DNA of 64,000 nt, taken from NCBI GenBank assembly GCA_017165825.1, contig CM029376.1:22921807-22985806 (forward strand). Direction: 5' to 3'. Origin of the DNA: Hepsetus odoe. Lineage: Eukaryota; Chordata; Actinopteri; Characiformes; Hepsetidae. Positions 35,101 through 47,985 of this stretch are shown piece by piece; the first letter of the stretch is position 1, and each line of letters opens with the position of its first letter. Below the pieces are notes generated by a model that worked only from the letters and a program-made list of their open reading frames with translations, did not search any database and was not told the DNA's origin. Position numbers and translations under genes: made by a program.

Positions 35101-37952
35101 CGTGTAAAACGCCACTTACACACCCAGAGGCAGAACACCCAGAAATCAAATATATGTGCATGCATTTTCAGATCTCACTTTCTACAACTAGCAAAATTGC
35201 TGCATACTTTTATAACATCAGAGATATGCATCATAAAGAAGTCCTACAGAGAGGATTAGAACAGATGAGTTCCAGACACTCAGATGACCTCTTGGGCACC
35301 ACCAGACTGGGCAGGAAGAAGAGACACCCACATTACTGCCTCCTCCATGGAATGAACATGCTGTTTCTGAAGTGCTTAGATGAGAAAGACAGCTTTGGCT
35401 TGTATTGTTGTGTGTGCAATTTGACCCATTACGGATCTTGAAAACAGGTGGTACTTCATCTAGGAACCCCGCAGAGGCCTTTGAAGAACTGAAGAGACCT
35501 GTAATCACCATCAACTCCCACCAAACAATAGGCTCATAGATGACAGAGTAGACTTGAATGCTTTGCATGCTTCCCAGAAATCTTCTAGGAACCATGAACA
35601 AGAAAGATGTCCTCCAGGAGCCCACAAACCAGGAAGCAAGGATCTGCTTTTTCAGTTCGCTCTCTTCTGGATGATGCCAGCCTTAAAAGACAAGTTGCAG
35701 CATGTAAGAAAATGCCTTTATGTTGGTGGGAAAGTTGAGATTTGCTGAGCCCAGGATTTAGTAGAGATCGCAGTAGCAGATATGGAAGAAGACTCTTGAG
35801 ATTTTCCCTGCAATGTCCAAATTCAACTTGGTTGATTACGCTCCCACAATTTCTGTCTGCGGGGCTTGTCTCGTGTGTGGATATAAAACCCACTGATGAT
35901 TAGCTAAGATCCACAGAGCTCCTCTTCTCCAGATACATGAGACGCCCATCACTGACAGGGCAAGCTGGCCCAAGCAGACCTGAAACCCCAAACCCGACTT
36001 CTGGCTTTCGCCATTGTCAATGAAACCTCAACGCAACCAATGACAGGTCCGCTCAGGTTACGTGACTGAGGCAGAGTCAAGGCAGAAAAGGTTTTTCCTT
36101 CCACACAGCTTCCCAATAAAAGCCCAAAAACAATAAAACATTGTTCTTTATAGTTCATGGTGGGAGTATTAGACCCCACACTGTTTATGGTAAAAAATTT
36201 ACAATGCAACAGCTGTGGAGTCTTCCTAAATCATTAGTAAGGACAGCATGCCTCCTATTGCTTGGAATTACAACATACTTTCTACCGAGTGCCTTTTACA
36301 CTGAGGGTAATATGAATAAAATCTATGAATAATCAAAATATATGACTACGAACTGTGAATGTGATTTTACTTCTTTCATTTGTAAATGTACCTTCTGAGC
36401 CTCCTCATTCATCTTATTGCATCTTCTCATATGTATACTGGAGTAGGTTTCCCATGTGGAGTCACTGTTTTCATATTTACAAATTGGTTGCAGGATACAT
36501 TTTAAATAATTTAAATAGTCACTGGGAGACCAGCAACATTTAAATTAAGAGTGTCTTCTAACCATCATCAGTTTTTGCTACTCTGACATATTACTCTAGA
36601 GATAAATATGGACAAGTAATGCTGTTTGGGAAACAGCTCTATCAAATGCTAGCCACACACTGTTAACTCAACTATGCAAACTAATGGAAATAAAGTATGA
36701 CTAAGTGTGCGACCCACTTAGCTTTGAGAAAGCATCAACACACCGGCCAATGAAATGCATCAGTTTATTGAATTATCATCTGACCAAATGCTTCAAAAGA
36801 ACAAATGTCCAGTAACTCTGGAAAAGTTTTTCTATTATTTCTTTCACTGAAAATGAATGAAGTAAAAAAAAAAATTCAAGTAATGCAGGCTCATTTTTCC
36901 CATTAGACTGGTCCAGTGGATGCTATTTCACTAATCTTTTGCTGACATAAATATGCTTAAATGTCATAATAGCCATTAAACCATGATCCTAAAGAACTTA
37001 ACAGATAACAGAAGGGGTCTGTCAAAATGCTTGGTTCATTGAAAATTCATGTTGGAAAACCCCTTTTACAATGCATCCTGATAAACCAAGATGTAACATA
37101 GTTTTTTACATGTAAAAATATATTTTTTTCAATTAAAATATTTGGGCAAAGAATAAGAAAGTGAAGTGATCAAGAATGCCAGCGGGGGATAACAATCAAA
37201 ATAAAAAAATGTGCTGTAAGTCTGAATACGATTGCAATTTAGATTGTATTTGCACTAAAATATTAGATGGTATCAAGGTAAAACCACTTTCTTCTGAGTT
37301 TTGATGTGGTTACCAGCAAATGACTCAGCTAGGACTAAGGCTGGAGCAGACCACACTCTTATGAGATGTCATGGAAGATTATCCCAGTTGTGAGTAAGAA
37401 GAAAGGAGAGATGAGGCATATTATAATGGCAAGACCATAAAGTAATGACTTTAGCTGACGTTCAAGAATATGTGCTGAATCTTTGTCCCCAGTTGACATT
37501 TTAGAGCATTTAGGAACTACGACACATTGAGTCAGTGAAGAGAAATCAGGTGAATAAACAGGTCGGCTTCCAGATTTAGAACCAGAGGTGATGACTATAT
37601 GGAGCGTTAAGCACAGCTTTTCCATTTCCCCTTAAAATCTACAGCTCCAGCACTTTTTTTCCCCCCAATATAAGTTGTTTTCCCTCTGCAGTGGGGTTAA
37701 TGGCAATACCACTTGTCTGACATGGTTGGTGGGATTTTCTGACAGTGTGTGCATACAATAGAACATGGACTCACCACATAAACTTTGGGGAAGAGAAGAC
37801 TGCTGAGGACCATTTGAGGCTGCATGGCTGAATGAGTGGAGCGTGGATGCTATCCTGTGCTGCCTCCATAGCAGAGCACATATACACACATTTATGCATA
37901 TGCATACTTATACACACACACACACACACACACAATATTAGTAAAATGTGCA

Positions 37953-37998
<46 letters not shown>

Positions 37999-40900
37999 TG
38001 TACAAAAGTTTAAAACGAGTATGGAAAATGCTGCAAACAAAGAATGCTTTCAAATATAAATCATGATTGTTTTATTTGATCAATTTACAAAATGCACAAA
38101 GTGAGTGAAACAAAAGAAAAATCCAAATCATCATTTATTTTAATTATTTACTACCTTTTGCCTTCAAACCAGCATCAGTTCTTTACAGCCCCACAGAGGC
38201 TGATCTCAACATCATCCAGTATTGTCTGGATTACATGAAAGACAGAAGGATGTGAGGGAAGCCTACATCCACAGAAGATCACCAGCCAGTTTCATTCTCA
38301 AGATGTTTGGAGCGACCTACCAGCCGGGGTTCCTTCCAAAGAACTGGCAATGCAAGTGTACCTAGAAGAACTGATGCTGGTTTGAAGGCAAAGGGTGGTA
38401 ACATAAATATTGATCTGATTCTCTTTTGTTCATTCACTGCATTTTGTTGATTGATGAAAATAAATGATCAACACTTCCATTTTTGAAAGCATTCTTTGTT
38501 TACAGCATTTTTTCCACACCTGCCTAAAACTTTTGCACAGTACTGTATATATATATATATATTGCCTTCTAGTTCTTCCTTACCAAAAACCAAAAACTAC
38601 TCATTCATTTTAAAAGTAATCCTACACTTATAATCAGTCTCATCATTTCTGCATAGTATTTCGCAATGCAGCCATTTGTCCACCTGTTCCTGGTTAGTCA
38701 ATTACTTTGCCAGACTTTTCCCCAAAATCTTTCTTGTTTGCCCAGTTTCCTTCTCTGCTCTTTCTCCATTCATGCTTTTCATTCCACAGACTGAAGAAGC
38801 GAATGCACTGGGTAACTCCATATAATTATCCATTTAGAAAAACATATTACAGAATATATAACCTACCGTAGAACCTGCTTACTGCAACAGCGTGAACTGT
38901 AAGCGTGAATGATCAATGTGGATGAGTTGGAGCGGTTATGCTGCTACACTGCTCAGAGGTAGTATTAATGCTTTTTATTCAGTTACTTCAGTGAAACTAA
39001 TATGAAGGATATGTAATTATAAATATGGATTCACATAAAGGGTTTAAGGGTTTATGACACAGGCTGTAATGCTGGTTGTAGTTGTAGGAGTGTGTTGTAT
39101 GCACCTGATAAAAGAGCGCGTGGGCTGGACATTGTGGATGAGCGGGTCCTCGTTGTAGGTGAAGTTAGTAGGAGCTTCTCGGACCACTCCATCAATATGA
39201 AGCCGCACTCTCTGCAGGGAGGGTGAGTCTTGAGGTGGAGTATGACATGCCAGCATGGTGTCTGATACATTGCTGAAAGACAACAAATGATGTTTTCCAA
39301 CAAGTCTTCCCAACACTTCCTTATGGGTTGGACTTTTCAGCTCTCAAACTCACCTTTGAACCACACAGGGTGCGCTTCCAATTGTAACCTTCAGTGAATT
39401 TCCACTGTTTAGGTATGAACCCCTAATGGTCAGTGTGGTTCCACCAGACTTGGGCCCAAACTCTGGAAATATTCCTCCAATAACAGGGTTCTGGAGGGTC
39501 AGATGAAGACAAACTATGACCGAAATATATCTCTGACTAAACTGTACTTGAATGAAATCTACCATGCTTATAAAGCACTTATCACAAATGTTCTCTTGAG
39601 AAGCTGATTGAAATTGACTTTCAAGCTGTTGTTGTGCTATGTGAGGATTCTTACCACAAATGTGAAGCCTCTGATCTCTCCCTGCTCCTTACCACTTCGT
39701 ACTTTGACCCAGCGGTCAGAATTGGAGACATTCACATGATCCAGGCCACAAACCAACCTTAACACAAAGAAAAAAACATCTCCCACACTTCAGACAATAA
39801 ACAAACTGCAGTTTGTATGCTTGTGGAATAAGGAGGCTATTACTGCGCACTAATTTACTAATAACGAGTGTACTACAACGCACAAACTACACAGGAGCTA
39901 TTCTCTCAGGGAAATTTTCCTCGTCTCTCAACAATTGGATTGCTGTAGAGTGTTGTGTTCGGAGGAACAAGGGGTCTTGAGTATAGATTGGTGTATTTGT
40001 GTCAAACTAGAGGTTACGGAAGAATAAAATGCACAAGGAGGCACTTTTTGCAGCAGTTTAGAATGTGCTGCAATGCTGGGAACAGGACTTGTTGCTCCTC
40101 TCAAATTCACATTATATGTGGGGCGAATGGTCTTCCATGCAAAACAACATGGGATATGGTTTCACAATACTAAAGTATTAGTTTAGCCATATATAAAATG
40201 ATCATGTATAGGTACATATTTAATTCCAACAGTTCATTTCATATATATAATTGAATATAACTGTTCAGGTAAACTAGGCAAATCTTGAAGTCTTACTTCG
40301 AAACTAAGCCAGCTGGTTATAATAAAAATGCAACATTTTGATGAAATTTAAAAGTAGCAACAAGAAGAAAAATGAAGCACATCTAATTGTCTTATTTATC
40401 TTCATCACTTACCGATGATTGCTACTTTCCTTCTTGATCAACCTGCACTTCACTCCAGCCACCTCAACCTCAATAATCTTGGCATCAAAACGATCTTTCT
40501 TGCTGAAGCCAAAGTTTTTGCCACATATTGTAATGTTGGTGTGGCCTTTCAGTGGAGCAGTTGTAGGCATGATCTACAAACAGTAGACAATCAATTTGTT
40601 TATTTTGCATATCCTTTCAGTTCACAACAGTTGTAAAGGTAACAAGCCTTCTAGTACAAAGGAAGGACAATGAGAGGACAGACATCAGCATGTGGTCCCT
40701 ATCATTCTGCTTCTCTTAAAGTGGTCCCTATAAAAGGTTTTAAAAACCACTGCTTTGTGTCTTAACTGATGGTTCAGTGAAGTGAATGAGATGTCTTTGT
40801 GTGAACGTTGCTTTGTGCAAGTCATTTCCCAACTGCTATTTTTTTTTACAGTGTACCAGGATGGATGCAAAATGTCTGTGGTTTATAACAACAATAACTT

Positions 40901-43900
40901 CATCATTTCATCACTTTGCTAGTCATTCTTAAAGTTTCAGGGAACGCAATGTAAAATGTTAATAATCTATGTGTAAAACTCCAATTGAGTATTATATATA
41001 ACCCAAAAAATCTAAAATGAAATACAAATTTTAAATACTGGCCCTAATATTCTCATATGCACTATGACTGGCACCCCCTCTGACCTCATCTTGCAGAAAT
41101 TCCTCCAGTTTACTAATGGATGTGCATCCAGGGAACACTTGCATAACCATTGGAACTCAAAGTAGTTTTGCTGTCATTACCTTTCTCTTTCTCATACACA
41201 GAGAGCGTAGTATTGCAGTACTGCTAGCTCTGCTAAGAGCTACATTTGCCACATTTGCCCTGTGGTTGGCGAGCAGATTGATTCATATGACTCAAAATTA
41301 CTATGCAGCTATGTGTTCTTGTGAACACATAGCTCCTCACACAGTGAACCACAACGTAATGCATCCCCAGCATTTAAACCAGGGCAACCTACTGGTCTGG
41401 GATTTGAACTCAATGGGGCCTAGTCTTTAGCCACTAGATCACAGCATATCATTCCCGAAGCTTAAAGTTCTTATTTCTAAAAACAAGTAAAAATCTTAAA
41501 TATAAAATCATATTCTGCAGGCATTTAGATGAAAAGAGAAGGTGCAAATGCACGCTTTACAAGTTTTATATCCTTTTGTTCTTCCATTCACTTCTGTGAT
41601 ACCTTATATAAATAAAGCTCTATGTACACAAAACTCAACTTAAACCTATTTTATTGATTTTCCTTTTTCAAATAAATGCTGCATTAGAAAACTCCTTCCT
41701 GCAAACGTTCCCACAATGCCAAAACATTACATTTTCATTTCTATTCGGTCACCCAAAGAGCTAAATATATGGCCACAAACACATGCATACATGCAAATAT
41801 ACTTTTACTCAAAGAAGCCTATAAACATAGGCTTCATGATATTTAGAATTACGATCCTTAAAAAGGATTGAAGATCTCTTGAGAAATGTTTTAAAGAAAC
41901 CAAAATCACTAAAGGTCAAAGTTTCATCTGTGATCCATTCCCTTAAAGCCCTTATTCTATTACCTTGATGCTATTGTCTACTTTGTTACCACGGCAACAT
42001 GGTTTGTGGCTGGACAGGGCGGTTACCTCGGTGATGAGAATGGGGCAGGAGTCTTGGCTCCAAAGAGAAGCCTCACATTGAGGTGATCGAGTGCAGAGGT
42101 TTCTCTTCCTGCACCACCCGCAGCCCATGAAGGACGGAGCCAAGAGACACGTGCTGCAGTTCCACAACTGCTCACAGCCAGGCCCAATCACAGGCACCTT
42201 AGACACCTGCAAGAAATAATCAGACACATATATCTAAAGTGTCTGGAATGCTTTTTCAGGCAAAGAATAGTGAAAATTCTTTGCAAATGATGTCTGCCTA
42301 TAATCTTATCCATTATCTATTATCTATAAACAGTTTATAATGGTAATACCTTGTAAAACAAGACCACATTTCAGAGGAACTGAGACTTCTCTCTTTCTCC
42401 TTTCTCTGTCCCCTCTCTCACAGCCATAGTCCATTTATAACATTACACTGACAAATAACATGAAAACATTCAAATTCTTTCAGCAGAGCTAAATACTTTG
42501 ACATTTTTCACCTTGTTTCCTGTGACCAGCAGTACGGAGGCGTCTGGTCGCTGTGGAGACAGCAGGGCTACCTCTGGGGACACAGGCAGAGTGTCCAAGA
42601 GGAAGTCCACATGTGGCTCTGTGTTGCCAAAACGGGAAACCACCACCTGCAGAGGATGCCAAAAAAACAACATGAGTGACCTCTCGCATCCAAAGCTTTG
42701 TTTATGGATGATAGAATTTATTAAAGCATGTTCACAGTTTACAGTAAATGACTGGCTTCCATTTCAGTGTTAAGACGGTCGAACTGAATCATTTTCCTTC
42801 TTGAAGATATTTATAGGGGACAGTGATGCAAGTCGTGCAAAAAGCATGTTTTGCACTTTCTTCTGGAGGCACTCGAGGACAATTAGTTTCTTATTTTCAG
42901 TTATCGCCTTCGACGCTGCCAGAAATAAAAGCCATGCCATCTTTAAATCGACATTTTGGTTCTAAAATGAATGCTTATTGTAGCCCAAGCTGTTCTTGAA
43001 ATCCATGTTATTATTTTTTTCCAGAAGTAGGCCATTAAATGTAAAATTACAGATTGCACCCTGGAACTTTCCTCAGGAGAGAATCTGAATCAAAGGGTAG
43101 TTAAATCCAGAGGCAGTCGCTGTAAAAGGGACAGGCTCTGTTTGCTATGGATCCTGTAATAACTACTGTTTGGTTCTTTCAGTGGAAGATGACAAATTGA
43201 AGCACGATGACTGTGGCTGAGGGCAAAGAGTGGGAGCAGACAAAAGTCGTAGCCTCGGGCAAAAGAAGACGTAAAGGCTGGTGCTGATGTGGCATGTTGA
43301 GCGGTGTTGGAACACTGGCTGTGTCTCCACACACCTGGTCTAACATTTATCATCTGCAGTTACAAGCCTCTAAGCTAACCTGAGTCTGAATAGAGTGTAA
43401 CAGTGTGTGCTCCATTAATGATAACAGTATCCGTGATCTAACACACCTGGTCTAAGACCATGATGAGCTAAGTGTGGCATTGTTAGCATGTTTAGTGGGA
43501 AGAAACTGCATGTTAGAGAGAGACCGTTCCACTGAGTAAGTTTAGGCTTATCTACATCTAGATGTGCTTCAGCACTGCAAAGGTTTTACATTTTCCCTGC
43601 TCTAATACATCTGAATTGGATCATTAGCTAATTATCAGTCCTTCCTGAGCTCAGGTGAGTTAGATTAGGGAAATGTGATACTGGGAAGTATATGTATCCT
43701 ACAGCTGGTCTATTATAAAGCACAACAACCCAACAATGCTTCATCCCATAATTCAACATGGTCATTTAAGGAGGATGTAACTAGTAACATAACTGCCTGA
43801 TGAGCCCCAAAACATTAGCTCCAATGGCAGTGTCATACTTTGGGGTTAAGCGCAGCCTGCCTTCACCCAAGGTAGCAAACTGGGTTTATTTTAAAATCGC

Positions 43901-46900
43901 ATGAAGAAAGGATGCAATTTTATTTAAAAAAGCAATTAAAAATAATATGAAGAAATCAAAGAATTGTTGGAGAGAAAAACCCTTGGTGGAAAAGAAAAAG
44001 TAAAAGAAAAGAATCATATTTAAATTACTATGAAAACAATGCTTTAAAAAAAAACACACACACAAAGCCATATTTTCTCAAAATCTCTGAACATTTTTGG
44101 GAACCACATAAGTTTACCACTCATGACAAATCCAAAAGCTGATTTTTAAAAAAAGCTTAGCTGTTGGAAATGGGTAGAAAACGAATTATTTCACGGTGTC
44201 ATGGAATCTTGTGTCTCTTAAAAGAGAATCACAATCATGCCCAGGTATGAAACAGCAATGTTGTTGTTTGTTCTGGAATATGTGGTCATTATGATCTGGC
44301 AGCCCGAAATTTAAGATGCTTTAATTTGTTGCCATGGTCTCAACATAGTATGGCCACTATCCATGCGCAAAAACTGATGGTGCCACTGTCAAAGTGGAAA
44401 AAAACAATTATGAAAAAAAAAAACATTGATGAAAAACCCTACCGGCTCTCCTGTCTGGGTGGGAAAGCTGGCTTAGCTTCTCAGTGTCTCATGAGGATCA
44501 GAATAATAGGCAACTGCATGCACCTGTTAGGTCATGTATACAGAATTATACAGTTAACTATATTCTCAATCATTGCTCAGCTACAGGAAGCTACAGGAAG
44601 CTTCAATTCTCTCACTGAAGTAGCTACTAAACAATTCTATCTACCGAGCAGTACATCTTTATTAGTGTGGGGAATTAATGTTATCAGGTGGAAAAAAGCC
44701 TCTCTGATGACCAAGTAATGGCTCAAAGTGGTTGGACTGACTCTTCTATAAAGCTTTGGCACCATTATTAATCAAGAGTCTGGCTCATTGATTCAGCCAC
44801 TGCAGGTCTACTGAATTCAGACAACAAGAGTAGAAGAGTCTATTGTTGGTTTTGGTTGATACAAAGGCTCCACATTTCAAGTTTTATATCTCTTTCGGTC
44901 ATGCTTGTGACAACAGCCTGGAAAAATCACCAAAGGAGCTCTGAGAGACATATTAATACTGCAGTGGACAAACACTATGCACTGCATTTACCATGAAGAG
45001 AATATGGACCATATGGACTAATGTGGAGGTTCCAGTAGCAATCCAGCTAAGCCCCAACCAACTTAAGTCAATCCAGAAAATGGATATAAATGAAGAGTTA
45101 TTGTAAGAGGAATGCTGTGCACTCAAGGGAGAAATATATGGAGCAGCGCACTAATAACCGTGTCAATTACAGCTTATGTGCTACTAAGGGAAGTCCTACT
45201 CAGCACAAGTGTTGAGTCCTTCACACTGACAGGGAAAGAAAGAACCCTTCCAGAAAGATTCCCCAGTATTCCCTCTTGATCAACAAACACTCCAAAATCA
45301 CAAATGCACAAATAACATTTATGGAAGCTTGAGGATTTAATATTCACACAAAAGCCCTTGATATTTCACCCTTCTGTGCTCATTTGGGCTCTGTTCTCTT
45401 AACCAAGATCTGTTTATCTGCACCGCTTTCTCTCCATCTTTATCTCTTAGGGCCCTTGAGTGGGGCAGCTGTGTTACGGTGCGCCCGTTCCCAGGCCTTA
45501 ATGTCGAGACAAAAGGGGACAGGAAAAAAAAAAGTTGAGGGGAAAAAATGCAGAAAAAAAGAAAACGAACGACAGCTGCAACTGTTCCAAGAAAATGCCG
45601 TGTGAGGACATGTCATCGAAGCCCAGTGCTTACTATTAACGCTCCGTTCAACTTCTGCACTCCATTTCCGTGCAGCTGTCACCTTCTCTCTCCACTAGTC
45701 ATTTCTCAAACACTCTCTTAGCCCATTTACAAAAATATGAATGGAAGCTTCTAGAATTAATCTGTAACGCATGATGTTACATCAAGGACAAAAACTGACT
45801 GCTCACGTGTGTAGTGAGGAAGCATTATCCGTCACTCTCGCTTTTGTAATTATGCAATACAGCATATTAGGTATGTTTTTAGTTTTAGCAGGTCAAAGCC
45901 AAGTCCCTATTATTAACGCTGTGTTCAATTTATGCAATACATTTCCATGCAGCTGTCACCTTCTCTCTATCCTCGTTATTTCATGGAAGTTATGGATGAA
46001 CATTTTGTCTTAGAAGTGCAGTATTTTTTGTACTGCAGTGCTGTGTAGGAAGACTGAGTATGGACACAGCAGGTTAAACTGTTCAATTAAAAAAGTGCAG
46101 TGTCTTAGTTGAGTTTGCTCTGAAAAACAAGCAGGGATGTGTGAACAGATGTGTGATGACTTTCTGGTAAAGTGGTTCACCAGGTTAGAGGTGACTGTGG
46201 TGCAAACAGGAAAAGGCCGCTTTCTTCTGAATGGTCCTGGCACCAGCACCTTCATTCTTCAGGCCATTTTCAATGGTCACGTACCAGCATCCTGCCCATT
46301 TACAGCACATGCACAATAAAACAAGGAAATATTGCTAGCCGATGGAGAAATTTGAGGGCTTTCAGGTCCTGACTATGGTACATGATGTTTTAAGTGTGTC
46401 CAGAACTACAGCCATACTTTCTAGATGAATTGTGTTTTTCTCTCCAGAAGAAGCAAAACTCATTTATTATGACATTCAGCTAGACAAGCAATTTTAATAA
46501 GCTCTGATAAAAAAAAAAAGTAAAAAACCCCAAAAAACATACAGTATTGGCAGAAATTGGGAAGAAAAAACGATGGCAATGATTTAGTTATATCCGCCAT
46601 GGCGTGTTTGTGCCATTATTTATCCACTGGAGCTATTAGGCAAGCATAGCATGAAATACTAAAAGCTTTTCACATTTTTTTCACCAGTGTAAAGATAAGG
46701 AGGAATGTTTTGGCCCTCAAAAAAGTGACAACACGATTATATTTGCAGTAAGTTATGTAAATGTGTAAATGTAATTTTTGTCCAAAATGATTTCTTACCT
46801 GGATGACCCTCCCTTCTGCAGTCCCCAAGGTGGCCACCGTGTGGTCTTGCATAGGCATCACAGCGATGGAGGTGAGAAGAACATTCCGAAAGCGGCCGTT

Positions 46901-47931
46901 GAACCAGTCTTTACGTGGGTGAGTGCCGGTGACCTCCAGCCTATAGCTCTTCTCATGTTTTCCACAGCCAAATGAATCACTAACGGAACTCTAGGGAAAA
47001 AACAACATTTGTTATAGAATCAAATCTTTGACTTGACTCCTATTCTGAAGCACACATTCATGTTTAGCTGAAAGACATTTTAACATGCCAGAAAACAGTG
47101 ATAAGTCAGAATGCCAAGAATTCCAGTGGCTACATAACAAGTATGATCTAATAAAGCTGTGCACATGACATATCGAGCAGCACAAATGGTCCATGGGCAG
47201 AGGCCTTCACGGTCTTCAAGTCCACCATGGCAAATGCATTTAATTGTTAAGACTGCTTGAGGAATGAGTGAGGAAGCCTCTAAACAGAAAAGCTTTATAG
47301 AAACTTGGCATTTATTGTTTCTTTTAGCCTAATGTCGAAAGGAGCTAAGCCGTGTGTCTTCTACCATGGAGCTCAGATCATCCTTGCTGCATTCGGACGG
47401 CTGCGCTCACAGATGGCAGAAATTCATGAGAAACTTGGTGGAATGTGGAACTCTCCTGCTGCTCCTCTAGAGCTTTCACTGAGTCCAGCTTTCTTTGGCT
47501 GTGATCACCACAACCTGTGGAGCTTGGTGGCTCATCTAGGGTTTCATACATAATTTGTAGGAGACTTTAAGCAGTCTTGTTTCTGAAGTGTCACCTTTTT
47601 ACACAACTTTTGGAAGGTTGTTCAGGTCGTTTAGCTTGAACTAAATGTTCATGTTTTCTTTGTAAGGCACCAGCCATTGTTATTAAATGTGGAGAAGGAG
47701 GAGATTTGAGGCCTACTCTGTGTTCAAGCCCTAGGGTCACAGACCCCAGCATGAAGGCCAAGGAGTCATCAATAATTAATGAAACTGGAGCCTGGCACTG
47801 CAGGGCATGACTAAAGGGCCCAACCAAATACAGGGAGCAGGCGGTTAATGATTAAGAGGGGGATCACAGCAACTCTGCTCAGCTGGTGTATTGTTACAGC
47901 GTATAATGGTGGTGGCAACACAATTACACCG

Positions 47932-47985
<54 letters not shown>

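Noticed and set aside
38880..38945. Possible met exon 10: minus-strand words resembling SSITA and NSSTLIIHA followed by a GTAAGC donor
   Set aside because: The two words are in different frames, the required phase gives a TGA after a few codons, and the segment is too short; probably chance.
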